A DNA stretch of 48,396 nucleotides from an uncultured Lachnospiraceae bacterium. Its GTDB lineage: Bacteria; Bacillota; Clostridia; Lachnospirales; Lachnospiraceae. The translations under genes and the position numbers were made by a program. The notes beneath the pieces were generated by a model. That model had not been told where the DNA came from and did no database searches. It saw only the letters and a program-made list of their open reading frames with translations. Location of the stretch: positions 1-48,396 of the forward strand of contig CACXFB010000010.1 in assembly GCA_902766825.1 (NCBI GenBank). The letters are read 5' to 3'. Positions 34,502 to 43,039 of this stretch are shown in pieces (the first letter of the stretch is position 1; every line of letters starts with the position of its first letter).

Positions 34502-35842
34502 ATGGAATCAATGAATCTGTTTGATTACATGAGTGAAAAAAATAAGGAAAATGAAAGTCCGTTGGCATCAAGAATAAGACCAAGAACCATTGATGAGGTG
34601 GTAGGGCAGGAACATATTCTTGGCAAAGACAAGCTGTTGTACAGAGCAATCAAAGCTGACAGATTAAGCTCGGTAATCTTTTACGGTCCGCCGGGAACAG
34701 GCAAGACCACACTTGCAAAGGTCATTGCAGGCACAACAAGCTCACTCTTTTGTCAGATTAACGCCACCATTGCCGGCAAGAAGGACATGGAGGAGGTAGT
34801 AAGTAAGGCAAAAGAGAACATAGGTATGTTTGGTAAAAAGACAATTCTTTTTATCGACGAGATACACAGATTTAATAAAGGACAGCAGGATTACCTGCTT
34901 CCTTTTGTTGAAGACGGAACAATCATTCTGATAGGTGCAACAACAGAAAATCCGTTTTTTGAAGTTAACCCCGCTTTAATATCAAGGTCGGCGATTTTTC
35001 AGTTAAAAGAACTTAGTGCTTCTGATATCAAAAAGATAATCATGAGGGCACTTGAGGATGAGGAAAGAGGACTTGGGGCGTATAAGGCGGTCATTGACGA
35101 CGATGCGCTTGAATTCCTTGCAGATATGAGTAACGGAGACGCAAGAACAGCCCTTAATGCTATTGAACTGGGCGTGATCACGACCGGACGTAGTGAGGAT
35201 GGGCTTATACATATTAATCTTGAAGTCGCTTCGGAATGTATTCAGAAGAGAGTTATAAAATATGACAAACAAGGGGACAATCATTATGATACGATATCTG
35301 CATTTATAAAAAGTATGAGAGGTTCAGATCCTGATGCGGCTGTATACTATCTTGCAAGAATGTTATATGCAGGTGAAGATATAAAATTTATAGCACGAAG
35401 AATAATGATTTGTGCAAGTGAAGATGTCTCAAATGCAGATCCTAATGCACTTGTTGTAGCAACTAATGCGGCTTTGGCTGTTGAGAGACTCGGAATGCCG
35501 GAAGCACGGATTGTGCTGGCGCAGGCAGCTACATATGTTGCATGTGCTCCTAAGAGTAATTCAGCCATATGTGCCATTGACGATGCACTTGAATATGTGA
35601 AGACTCATAAGAGTGCACCTATTCCACCACACCTTATGGATGCGCATTATAAAAGTGCCGGAAAGCTCGGGCATGGACAAGGCTATATGTATTCACACAA
35701 TTATGAGAATCACTATTGTGAACAGCAATACCTTCCTGATGAACTTAAAGGTGTTAAGTTTTATAATCCGGGGAAACTTGGTCATGAGGCAGTTACAGAT
35801 GAATATTTACGGCAAATAAAAAATAAAGCCGGGGAATCATAG
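34502..35842 (+). CDS. rarA: Replication-associated recombination protein A (AAA ATPase)
   Basis: A 446-residue member of the RarA/MgsA/WRNIP1 family. N-terminal SPLASRIRPRTIDEVVGQEHIL precedes Walker A (GPPGTGKTTLAKV), Walker B (LFIDEIHRFNKGQQD), the sensor GATTENPFFEVNPALISRS, and a C-terminal tetramerisation domain with a characteristic GYMYSHNYENHYCEQQYLP near the end. It acts at stalled replication forks. The start is the ATG at 34502 after GGAAGGAGA; an in-frame TTG at 34484 is part of the spacer before that site. The stop codon lies within the terminator stem. Confidence 0.96.
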   Translation: MESMNLFDYMSEKNKENESPLASRIRPRTIDEVVGQEHILGKDKLLYRAIKADRLSSVIFYGPPGTGKTTLAKVIAGTTSSLFCQINATIAGKKDMEEVVSKAKENIGMFGKKTILFIDEIHRFNKGQQDYLLPFVEDGTIILIGATTENPFFEVNPALISRSAIFQLKELSASDIKKIIMRALEDEERGLGAYKAVIDDDALEFLADMSNGDARTALNAIELGVITTGRSEDGLIHINLEVASECIQKRVIKYDKQGDNHYDTISAFIKSMRGSDPDAAVYYLARMLYAGEDIKFIARRIMICASEDVSNADPNALVVATNAALAVERLGMPEARIVLAQAATYVACAPKSNSAICAIDDALEYVKTHKSAPIPPHLMDAHYKSAGKLGHGQGYMYSHNYENHYCEQQYLPDELKGVKFYNPGKLGHEAVTDEYLRQIKNKAGES

Positions 35843-35876
35843 ATGGACTATGATTCTCCGGTTTTTGTTTTTTATT
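35829..35876 (+). terminator. Intrinsic terminator overlapping the rarA stop codon
   Basis: A 14-bp stem (35829-35842 and 35848-35861, one G-U pair) with a 5-base loop, followed by TTTTTGTTTTTT. The rarA TAG forms the end of the left arm. Confidence 0.9.
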
Positions 35877-36132
35877 AATTATTATCGTTACTATCTTTAG
35901 TATCATTTTCATCGGTTTCATCGGTGACTGTTGCATCACTGTTTTTAAAAAGTTTTGCAAACATGTTGAGAATATACATCACAACGGGAACAAAGAATGT
36001 CATCACAATTGAAAACATAAAAAGTTTGTTAGATGCTTCGGTTGCAAAAATACCTGTTATTAAAGTTGACAGGTAAAGTATTATGAGAAATGCTATTAGA
36101 ACAATTGCTGCTATCTGTCTGAATTTTTTCAT
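35875..36132 (-). CDS. Small two-helix membrane protein (85 aa), function unknown
   Basis: Starts MKKFRQIAAIVLIAFLIILY; two membrane helices at about 8-30 and 38-60, then a polar Asp/Asn/Thr-rich C-terminus (TDETDENDTKDSNDNN). The ATG at 36132 follows TTGGAGATTACC on the minus strand, a good site at the usual spacing; the longer frame to 36249 has none. It is divergent from the next gene, with back-to-back promoters between them. No family recognised. Confidence 0.65.
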   Translation of the reverse strand: MKKFRQIAAIVLIAFLIILYLSTLITGIFATEASNKLFMFSIVMTFFVPVVMYILNMFAKLFKNSDATVTDETDENDTKDSNDNN

Positions 36133-36162
36133 GGTAATCTCCAATTCATTTTTAATAAAATA

Positions 36163-36191
36163 TTTATATACCTTTTTGGGAATATGTGCAA
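36163..36191 (-). promoter_or_regulatory. Predicted minus-strand promoter for the two-helix membrane protein
   Basis: On the minus strand TTGCAC (36191-36186), a 17-base spacer and TATAAA (36168-36163). Confidence 0.5.
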
Positions 36192-36211
36192 GTGTGTGAT
36201 AGGAAAATTTA

Positions 36212-36239
36212 TTGACAAGTATAAGTTGATGCGTATAAT
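36212..36239 (+). promoter_or_regulatory. Strong predicted promoter for the Cys-containing anchored protein
   Basis: TTGACA (36212-36217), a 16-base spacer and TATAAT (36234-36239); both hexamers are consensus. Confidence 0.75.
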
Positions 36240-36275
36240 TATTCTTCATTGAAAAGATAAAAGGAGTTTTTGAAA

Positions 36276-36683
36276 ATGAATAAAAAAGTTGTGGTTTTAT
36301 CAGCGACTGTAGTGTGTATTGCAGTTGCAGTAGCGCTGTTTTTTGTAATAGGCAGGAGGGTAAAATTAGGTGATGTGAACAAGGCGGAGATTAATTATGA
36401 TTATGATTCGGTTTTGGTAGACGAAAGTCTCACTAAAGAAGAGACAGAAACAATCACGGATATATTTGAAAATAACTTTTTATATTCTGATAACCCGTCT
36501 TGTGGTTTTTCACAGGATATATCAATTGTAATAGATAATGACAAAACATTCTGTATTGCGCGTGATACCTGCGGGATAATATATTGGAAAGAAAAAGATA
36601 AGTATTTTAAAGTATCTGATGAAGATATTGAAAAGGTACATAAATTATTTGAAAATCACGGCGGAAAATTTCCTTGTGTGTAA
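36276..36683 (+). CDS. N-terminally anchored extracytoplasmic protein with four Cys (135 aa), function unknown
   Basis: A basic start (MNKKVVVLSATV) leads into one hydrophobic segment of about residues 4-25 that ends at GRRVK, so the rest should be outside the membrane. It has no lipobox at the expected position. The external part has four Cys (PSCGF, TFCIARDTC, FPCV), enough for two disulfides, and a compact alternating pattern ending in DEDIEKVHKLFENHGGKFPCV. No family recognised. The ATG at 36276 follows AAGGAG at 36261-36266; the in-frame TTG at 36270 is too close to that site. Confidence 0.65.
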   Translation: MNKKVVVLSATVVCIAVAVALFFVIGRRVKLGDVNKAEINYDYDSVLVDESLTKEETETITDIFENNFLYSDNPSCGFSQDISIVIDNDKTFCIARDTCGIIYWKEKDKYFKVSDEDIEKVHKLFENHGGKFPCV

Positions 36684-36692
36684 CTACAGATA

Positions 36693-36721
36693 TTGATTTT
36701 TTTTTGTCAATATGGTATAGT
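36693..36721 (+). promoter_or_regulatory. Predicted promoter for the SEC-C protein gene
   Basis: TTGATT (36693-36698), a 17-base spacer and TATAGT (36716-36721). A second possible promoter, TTGACA (36736-36741) with GATAAA after 17 bases, follows closely. Confidence 0.5.
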
Positions 36722-36793
36722 GTTGTGGGTCTTTTTTGACAGGAATTAAGACTACTACGATAAAGAAAACTAACTTTAAGGAAGGATATAAAG

Positions 36794-37297
36794 ATGAGCT
36801 TATTAGAGGATTGGAGAAAATTTGCCTATTCAAAGGACGAAAGACAGAAGGAAGGGCAGTTATTCTGGGCTAATTATTTTAGCGTAGAAAAGGGAATTTA
36901 CGAACAGCTTCTTGCTAATCCGGATGAAGTTGTAACCGGTACAGTTGAAGAACTTGCTAAAAAATATGATACAGATTTAAGAACATTTGTAGGATTCCTT
37001 GATGGAATTAATGACAGTCTTAAGAATCCTAATCCTATAGAAGAGATGACTGAGACTACTCAGGTTAATCTTGGATTTGACAAGGCACTTTTATACAAGA
37101 ACATGGTTGATGCTAAGGCTGACTGGTTATACGGACTTCCTCAGTGGAACGATATCTTTACAGAGGAAGAGCAGAAGGCACTTTATCTTGAGCAGAAAAA
37201 GTCTAATACTGTAGTTAATGCAACCAAGAAGGTTGGAAGAAACGATCCATGCCCATGCGGAAGCGGTAAGAAGTATAAATTCTGTTGCGGAAAATAG
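36794..37297 (+). CDS. SEC-C zinc-knuckle protein
   Basis: A 167-residue soluble protein. An acidic, helical domain of about 140 residues ([23 protein letters not shown] near the start) is followed by a C-terminal SEC-C motif, [21 protein letters not shown], with a C-x-C-x8-CC zinc site as at the end of SecA and in YecA-like proteins. Such motifs usually bind zinc and contact SecB or ribosomes. It is the second SEC-C protein in this window, the other being fused to methionine aminopeptidase. It has its own promoter and a terminator. Confidence 0.85.
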   Translation: MSLLEDWRKFAYSKDERQKEGQLFWANYFSVEKGIYEQLLANPDEVVTGTVEELAKKYDTDLRTFVGFLDGINDSLKNPNPIEEMTETTQVNLGFDKALLYKNMVDAKADWLYGLPQWNDIFTEEEQKALYLEQKKSNTVVNATKKVGRNDPCPCGSGKKYKFCCGK

Positions 37298-37320
37298 AGC
37301 CTAGCTAAGGCTCTTTTTTT
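37296..37320 (+). terminator. Intrinsic terminator after the SEC-C protein gene
   Basis: AGAGCCT pairs with AGGCTCT around a 5-base loop, followed by seven to eight T residues. Confidence 0.85.
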
Positions 37321-37374
37321 CTAAATAACTTAATAAGAGGTTAATAACAATAATGCAGAATGGAGGAATTATCT

Positions 37375-38316
37375 ATGATTAGATACTATAAGTCGGTTAA
37401 CGGACTGATTACAAAAGCTGAACCGAACGATGAGAATGTATGGATTAACATGGTTGATCCGACAAATGATGAGATAAAAATAATTTCCGAAAGACTGCAT
37501 ATTGACCCCGAGGACGTGAAAGCTTCTCTCGATGACGAGGAGTCTTCACGAATAGAGTACAATGATGATTATACTTTGGTGATTGTGGATGAGCCTGTAA
37601 GAGAGGTTCGTCATGATAATGATGCGTATACAACAATGCCGCTTGCCATTATCATTTCTGATACGGCAACAATAACCGTATCTCTTGAGGAATCATTGGT
37701 GCTTAAGCCGTTTATCGACAGAAAGATAAAGGATGTCAACACCAATAAGAAGATGAGGTTTTTAAACCAGATTCTGTACAGTAATGCAACGGTTTATCAG
37801 AACTGTCTTCGTATCATAGATAAGAAAAGAGAAGTGATTGAGGGACGACTTGGCAATAAGACAATGAACTCAGATCTTATCGAGCTTCATGAACTTGAGA
37901 CCAACCTTGTATACTTTGCAACATCGCTTCGTTTTAATGGTGTAGTACTTGATAAGATGACCAGATATGCGAAGTTTAACCAGTATCCGGAGGATAAAGA
38001 ACTGCTTGATGATGTTGTGGTAGAAAGTAAGCAGGCTATCGAGATGACAAATATCTACAGAGATATTATCAACGGAACAAGAGAGCTTTTTGCATCTGTT
38101 CTTGATAACCAGCTTAACTCAATAATGAAATTTCTTACATCAATAACACTGGTTATGTCAATTCCTACAATGATTTCCGGTTTGTACGGAATGAATGTGG
38201 ATCCTGATGGAATGCCGTTTGCAAAGAGTGTTTACGGATTTGGTGTTATTTGTGTATTCTCACTTGTTGCATGTATATTAATAACATATGTGTTGAAGAA
38301 GCGTAACATGTTGTAG
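37375..38316 (+). CDS. corA: CorA-type magnesium/divalent metal transporter
   Basis: A 313-residue CorA-family channel. A large cytoplasmic N-terminal domain with a long acidic and helical stalk (about residues 1-250) precedes two C-terminal membrane helices. The first ends in the defining GMN motif (ISGLYGMNVDP), and the C-terminus is basic (YVLKKRNML). It imports Mg2+ as a pentamer. The ATG at 37375 follows GGAGG at 37362-37366 by eight bases; an ATG at 37360 overlaps that site. The MATE transporter gene follows after 19 bases. Confidence 0.92.
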   Translation: MIRYYKSVNGLITKAEPNDENVWINMVDPTNDEIKIISERLHIDPEDVKASLDDEESSRIEYNDDYTLVIVDEPVREVRHDNDAYTTMPLAIIISDTATITVSLEESLVLKPFIDRKIKDVNTNKKMRFLNQILYSNATVYQNCLRIIDKKREVIEGRLGNKTMNSDLIELHELETNLVYFATSLRFNGVVLDKMTRYAKFNQYPEDKELLDDVVVESKQAIEMTNIYRDIINGTRELFASVLDNQLNSIMKFLTSITLVMSIPTMISGLYGMNVDPDGMPFAKSVYGFGVICVFSLVACILITYVLKKRNML

Positions 38317-38335
38317 TTATATTAGGAGTACGTGA

Positions 38336-39673
38336 ATGGAAATAAATAAAAATACGTCGTTGTTTGGGCTTTCGTGGCCGATTTTCTGCCAGATGCTTTT
38401 GGCAATGGGAATCGGTTATGTTGACCAGCTCATGTTATCAAGATATAGTGAATCAGCTCCCGGTGCAGTTGGAAATGCGTGTCAGATACTTGGTTTTCTG
38501 ACACTTGCTTTTACGATTATTTCAAGTGCATCGGGTGTTATTATATCACAGTATCTCGGCGCGGGCCTTAAAGATAAAATGTCAAGAATATATACACTGT
38601 CTGTCTGGTTTAATCTTGTGATAAGCGTTATTATTTCATTGATTGTTTTTATCGGAGGAAAATATATTCTTACGCTTATGAAAGTTCCGGCTGAACTTTT
38701 GCCTGAAGCATCAGGTTATCTTAAGATTCTTGGAGGCTTTGTTTTTGTTGAGGCTTTATTTGACGCGTTTGCACAGATATTTAGAAGTAACGGAAGAACG
38801 CAGATCGGAATGGTTGTATCACTGCTTATAAATGTATTAAACATTGCAGGTAACTATTGCTTTTTGTACGGACCGTTGTCATTTTTGAATCTCGGTGTAA
38901 AGGGTGTTGCGATATCAAGTGTGTTCAGTAAGATAATTGCACTTATTGTTGTTATCTTTTATTTTAGAAAACATATTGAAGGAACGGTTTCCATAAAATA
39001 TATCAGACCATTCCCGAAAAATGATTTTAAGAAGCTTATAAAGCTTGGAGTGCCGACCGCAGGCGAGAATATATCGTACAATGTAAGTCAGCTGGTAATC
39101 CTGGCGATTATTAATTCTATGGGTACGGTTGCAATCAACACAAAAATATTTGCAAATATTCTTTGTGGATTTACATATCTGTATTCAGTAAGTGTTGCTG
39201 TCGGAACACAGATAATAGTTGGACACGAAGTTGGTGCCGGCGATTATGACGATGCGTATAAACGTGTTATAAAGACGCTGGTTCCAGCGATATTTGTTTC
39301 ACAGTGCATGGCGTGGATTAATTATTTTGCAAGTGGATTTACATACGGATTGTTTTCGAAAAATGCAGATGTTATCGGACTTGGTCACAAGATTATGTTC
39401 ATAGCGATCTTCCTTGAGCTTGGAAGAACTACAAATCTTGTGGTTATTAACAGCATGCGTGCATCGGGAGATGTGAAATTTCCGACAATGCTTGGTATAA
39501 TATCAATGTGGGGAATATCGGTTGCATTTGCATTTATATTTGGCAAGGTTCTTGGTATGGGACTTGTCGGAGTATGGATTGCAATGGCACTTGATGAGAT
39601 AGTAAGAGGCGTGGTAGTAATTATAAGATGGATAAGAGGCGGATGGAGAGGTAAATCTGTCGTGATGGATTAG
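38336..39673 (+). CDS. MATE family efflux transporter
   Basis: A 445-residue protein with 12 predicted membrane helices in two homologous halves. Typical N-terminal text is LFGLSWPIFCQMLLAMGIGYVDQLMLSRYSE, and FAQIFRSNGRTQIGM and INSMRASGDVKFPTMLG are conserved loop elements (the second in the C-terminal half). The family exports cations and organic molecules using Na+ or H+ gradients; the substrate is unknown. The start follows AGGAG at the usual spacing. It is tightly packed between corA and the M18 aminopeptidase gene. Confidence 0.92.
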   Translation: MEINKNTSLFGLSWPIFCQMLLAMGIGYVDQLMLSRYSESAPGAVGNACQILGFLTLAFTIISSASGVIISQYLGAGLKDKMSRIYTLSVWFNLVISVIISLIVFIGGKYILTLMKVPAELLPEASGYLKILGGFVFVEALFDAFAQIFRSNGRTQIGMVVSLLINVLNIAGNYCFLYGPLSFLNLGVKGVAISSVFSKIIALIVVIFYFRKHIEGTVSIKYIRPFPKNDFKKLIKLGVPTAGENISYNVSQLVILAIINSMGTVAINTKIFANILCGFTYLYSVSVAVGTQIIVGHEVGAGDYDDAYKRVIKTLVPAIFVSQCMAWINYFASGFTYGLFSKNADVIGLGHKIMFIAIFLELGRTTNLVVINSMRASGDVKFPTMLGIISMWGISVAFAFIFGKVLGMGLVGVWIAMALDEIVRGVVVIIRWIRGGWRGKSVVMD

Positions 39674-39687
39674 AAAGGAAGATGAAG

Positions 39688-41100
39688 ATGAAAGAGACAA
39701 CAGCATGGGAAAAGTATGATGAAAAAGAGCAGAAAAATCTCGAAGAACTTTGTGAAGGTTATAAAGAGTTTCTCTCTAACGGTAAGACAGAAAGAGAATG
39801 CTCAAAGATAACTGTACAGATGGCTAAAAAAGCCGGATATGAGAATCTCGATGATGTGATTGCACAGGGAAGAAAGATATCTGCCGGAAGCAAAGTGTAC
39901 AAAGTAGGAATGGGAAAGACAGTTGCCTTATTTAACATAGGTACCGATGATGTAGAAAAAGGAATGGCAATCCTTGGAGCGCATATTGATTCGCCAAGAC
40001 TTGATCTTAAGCAGAATCCTGTATATGAGAGTGAAGGACTTGTATTCTTTGATACACATTATTACGGAGGAGTAAAAAAGTATCAGTGGGTTACACTTCC
40101 TCTTGCCATGCATGGTGTTGTAGTAAAAAAGAGTGGGGAAGTAATTGATGTTGTAATAGGTGAAGAAGATGATGATACGGTTCTTTGCATTACTGACATT
40201 CTTATTCATCTTTCTGCAAAGCAGCTTGAGAAAAAAGGAAGAGAAGTAATCGAGGGAGAAGACCTTGATGTGCTTGTAGGAAGCATGCCTGCAAAAGCAG
40301 CGGATGAAAAGTCAGAAAAGGGCGAAGCTAAGAAACAAAAGGATTCAGTTAAGAAAAATATCTTAAAGATTCTTAAAGACAAATACGATTTTGATGAAGA
40401 CGATTTCATGTCAGCTGAATTTGAGATTGTTCCAGCCGGAAAAGCAAGAGACTGCGGCATCGATAAGAGCATGGTAATAAGCTACGGACAGGATGACAGA
40501 GTATGTGCATACACATCACTTGTTGCTATGTTAAATACAGATAACGTTAAGAGAACAACATGTTGTCTTTTAGTTGATAAAGAGGAGATTGGAAGTGTCG
40601 GTGCAACAGGAATGCAGTCAAAATTTTTTGAAAATACACTGGCTGACCTTCTTGAAGCAATGGGCGAATATTCTGAGATTAAGTTAAGAAGAATGCTTGC
40701 TAATTCACATATGCTTTCATCTGATGTAAGTGCAGCATTTGACCCACTCTATGCATCGGTATTCGAGAAGAAAAATGCAGCATTTTTCGGAAAAGGAATG
40801 GTATTTAACAAGTATACAGGTTCAAGAGGAAAATCAGGTTCTAATGATGCAAATCCTGAATATTTTGCAATGATAAGAAAAGTACTTGATGACAACAAGG
40901 TTGATTTTCAGACTGCAGAGCTTGGAAAGGTTGATGCCGGCGGTGGCGGAACAATTGCTTACATAATGTCACTTTACGGAATGCAGGTTATCGATGCAGG
41001 TATTGCAGTTCTTAACATGCATGCACCTTGGGAGATTACAAGCAAAGCAGATATCTACGAAACAGAAAAAGGATACGAGGCATTTCTTAAAGAGATTTAA
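39688..41100 (+). CDS. M18 family aminopeptidase
   Basis: A 470-residue zinc aminopeptidase of the DNPEP/ApeA type. Metal-binding and catalytic segments are GAHIDSPRLDLKQNP (His), GQDDRVCAYTSLVAM (Asp), KEEIGSVGATG (catalytic Glu-Glu), ANSHMLSSDVSAAFDP and the C-terminal LNMHAPWEITSKADI (His). A variable insertion of about 30 residues, rich in Lys, Glu and Ala (near residues 200-225), interrupts the domain. It removes N-terminal residues from peptides in the cytoplasm. Start at 39688, eight bases after AAAGGA; the ATG at 39682 is too close to that site. Confidence 0.93.
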   Translation: MKETTAWEKYDEKEQKNLEELCEGYKEFLSNGKTERECSKITVQMAKKAGYENLDDVIAQGRKISAGSKVYKVGMGKTVALFNIGTDDVEKGMAILGAHIDSPRLDLKQNPVYESEGLVFFDTHYYGGVKKYQWVTLPLAMHGVVVKKSGEVIDVVIGEEDDDTVLCITDILIHLSAKQLEKKGREVIEGEDLDVLVGSMPAKAADEKSEKGEAKKQKDSVKKNILKILKDKYDFDEDDFMSAEFEIVPAGKARDCGIDKSMVISYGQDDRVCAYTSLVAMLNTDNVKRTTCCLLVDKEEIGSVGATGMQSKFFENTLADLLEAMGEYSEIKLRRMLANSHMLSSDVSAAFDPLYASVFEKKNAAFFGKGMVFNKYTGSRGKSGSNDANPEYFAMIRKVLDDNKVDFQTAELGKVDAGGGGTIAYIMSLYGMQVIDAGIAVLNMHAPWEITSKADIYETEKGYEAFLKEI

Positions 41101-41131
41101 CCAGAATAGTTATTAATGTGGGGGTAAATAA

Positions 41132-42862
41132 TTGAATATTGATAATCAGCTGTTATATGCACTTGCACTTTCAGAGGATGACAGGGAAGATACAATAGAT
41201 CTTAACACCGGTTACGTGTCTGATGAGAAAATGTGGGAACTTATTGTCAAATACAATGAGGATATTGTGTGGCCGGATTATGTATCTGACCTTACGCTTT
41301 TGAACGGAACATATGCAACGTTAAAAATCAGACAGTCAGACATTGAAAGGCTGGCTTTGATACCGCAGATTTATTATATTGAAAAGCCTAAGGATTTATA
41401 TTTTGACATAAGCAATGCAAAGAATTCTTCATGCATAACAAGCCTTCAGGTGGGAAGTGCAAGAAGTGAGTTTACGGGACGAGGCGTGCTGGTTGCCATA
41501 ATAGATTCGGGAATAGATTATACACATCCGGTCTTTAGAAATGATGATCTAAGTACAAGGATTGTAGCACTGTGGGATCAAAATGACATGGATTCGTTTG
41601 AAGAACAGGGATTTGTGATGCAGCCACCGGTCGGATATTCACAAGGAATTCTTTACACACAGGAAATGATAGACTATGCTCTTACATTAAATGATGCTGA
41701 CAGAAGGGAAATGATTAGGACAGGGGATTTTACCGGACACGGAACAGCAGTGGCAGGAATAGCAGCCACTATAGCAAATGAGGCCGGGCTTTTGGTCGTA
41801 AGACTAAAAAGCCCGGCTTTAGGCGTTTCAGGAAGCACTGCGTCAATGATGGAAGCACTCAACTGGGTAAATGATACGGCGATGAATCTTAATATGCCTG
41901 TTGCTGTCAATATAAGCTTTGGCAATAACTATGGTGCACATAACGGCAAGTCGCTGCTTGAAAGTTTTGTGGATTCGCAATCAATGATTGGACGCAACTG
42001 TATCGTAATAGGAACAGGTAACGAAGGGGTAACAAGACTTCATTTTGAAGATAAGCTTGACATGGGAACAAAACGTAAGACAAGTGCGCGCTTTTTTATT
42101 TCATATGTACAGCAGGCACTTAATATCCAGTTATGGAAAAATTACATTGATGTTGCAGAAATTAATCTTGTAACCCCTCAGGGGGAGTCATACAGGATAA
42201 GAAAAGGAATAGAGAACATAATAGATTACAGAGGAATGAAAATATATGCATTTATAAACGAACCCACTCCGTATAATGAACTTGAAGAGGTTTATTTTGA
42301 ATTCATCCGCAAAAAAGAAAGTTCATTTCTTGAGGGCGGAATATATTCAATTGAAATAGAAGCAAAGGATATTACGGATGGAAGGATTAATATGTGGATG
42401 CCTTCCGGTAACGTGGTCGCATCTGAAACAGGATTTTTTAATCCGTCCTCTGATACGACATTAACGATTCCGTCAACGGCTGCATCGGCTGTTACGGTCG
42501 GAGCTTATAATTCAAGGATGCTTAGTGAGTCAGATTATTCCGGAAGAGGATTTTTGGTAAATGGACTGGTTAAACCTGATATTGTGGCACCCGGCAATAA
42601 CATTTTGTCTGCCACGGTGGGAGGAGGTTACGAAGCATTTACAGGAACATCATTTGCAACGCCTGTTGTGACGGGGGCATGTGCACTCCTTATGTCATGG
42701 GGCATCATTGGAAAAAATGATGTAAATATGTATGGGCAGAAAGTCAAGGCAGCGCTTCTTGCAGGGGCGGACAGAAAACTTTTAAAAGTGTCAAAATATC
42801 CAGATGCAAGCGTTGGCTGGGGGAGTTTATGTCTTGAAAATACCATAAGATTTATTACATAG
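41132..42862 (+). CDS. Subtilisin-like serine protease (Csp-type, germination protease family)
   Basis: A 576-residue S8 protease with an intact triad: Asp125 (AIIDSGIDYTHP), His203 (GHGTAVAG) and Ser507 (GTSFATPVVTG). A prodomain of about 95 residues precedes the catalytic domain, and a jellyroll-like insertion between about 300 and 430 matches Csp proteases of clostridia, which activate the cortex hydrolase SleC during spore germination. There is no signal peptide. The length fits CspB-type proteins. The start is TTG at 41132, with GTGGGGG upstream. The presence of spore genes elsewhere in the window supports a germination role, but general peptidases of this family also occur in Lachnospiraceae. 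Confidence 0.85.
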   Translation: MNIDNQLLYALALSEDDREDTIDLNTGYVSDEKMWELIVKYNEDIVWPDYVSDLTLLNGTYATLKIRQSDIERLALIPQIYYIEKPKDLYFDISNAKNSSCITSLQVGSARSEFTGRGVLVAIIDSGIDYTHPVFRNDDLSTRIVALWDQNDMDSFEEQGFVMQPPVGYSQGILYTQEMIDYALTLNDADRREMIRTGDFTGHGTAVAGIAATIANEAGLLVVRLKSPALGVSGSTASMMEALNWVNDTAMNLNMPVAVNISFGNNYGAHNGKSLLESFVDSQSMIGRNCIVIGTGNEGVTRLHFEDKLDMGTKRKTSARFFISYVQQALNIQLWKNYIDVAEINLVTPQGESYRIRKGIENIIDYRGMKIYAFINEPTPYNELEEVYFEFIRKKESSFLEGGIYSIEIEAKDITDGRINMWMPSGNVVASETGFFNPSSDTTLTIPSTAASAVTVGAYNSRMLSESDYSGRGFLVNGLVKPDIVAPGNNILSATVGGGYEAFTGTSFATPVVTGACALLMSWGIIGKNDVNMYGQKVKAALLAGADRKLLKVSKYPDASVGWGSLCLENTIRFIT

Positions 42863-42915
42863 AATAATATATAACTGGGGATAATGTATTTATTCACAAA
42901 CATAAGATAAAGCAA

Positions 42916-42944
42916 TTGAATTGTTAAAATTAATCGCATATAAT
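42916..42944 (+). promoter_or_regulatory. Predicted pflB promoter
   Basis: TTGAAT (42916-42921), a 17-base spacer and TATAAT (42939-42944). The leader of about 90 bases contains a 7-bp hairpin (TGATGGT 42958-42964, ACCATCA 42980-42986). Confidence 0.7.
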
Positions 42945-43039
42945 GATGATAGTTACTTGATGGTATTTTGATGGCTGACACCATCAGACATTTAACTATA
43001 TCAACAAATATTAAATTTCAAAAGGAGGAACCAATAAAA

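Noticed and set aside
42968-43039. Long N-terminal extension of pyruvate formate-lyase
   Set aside because: No ribosome binding site at 42968 and the extension includes the leader hairpin; AAAGGAGG precedes 43040 and gives the family start.
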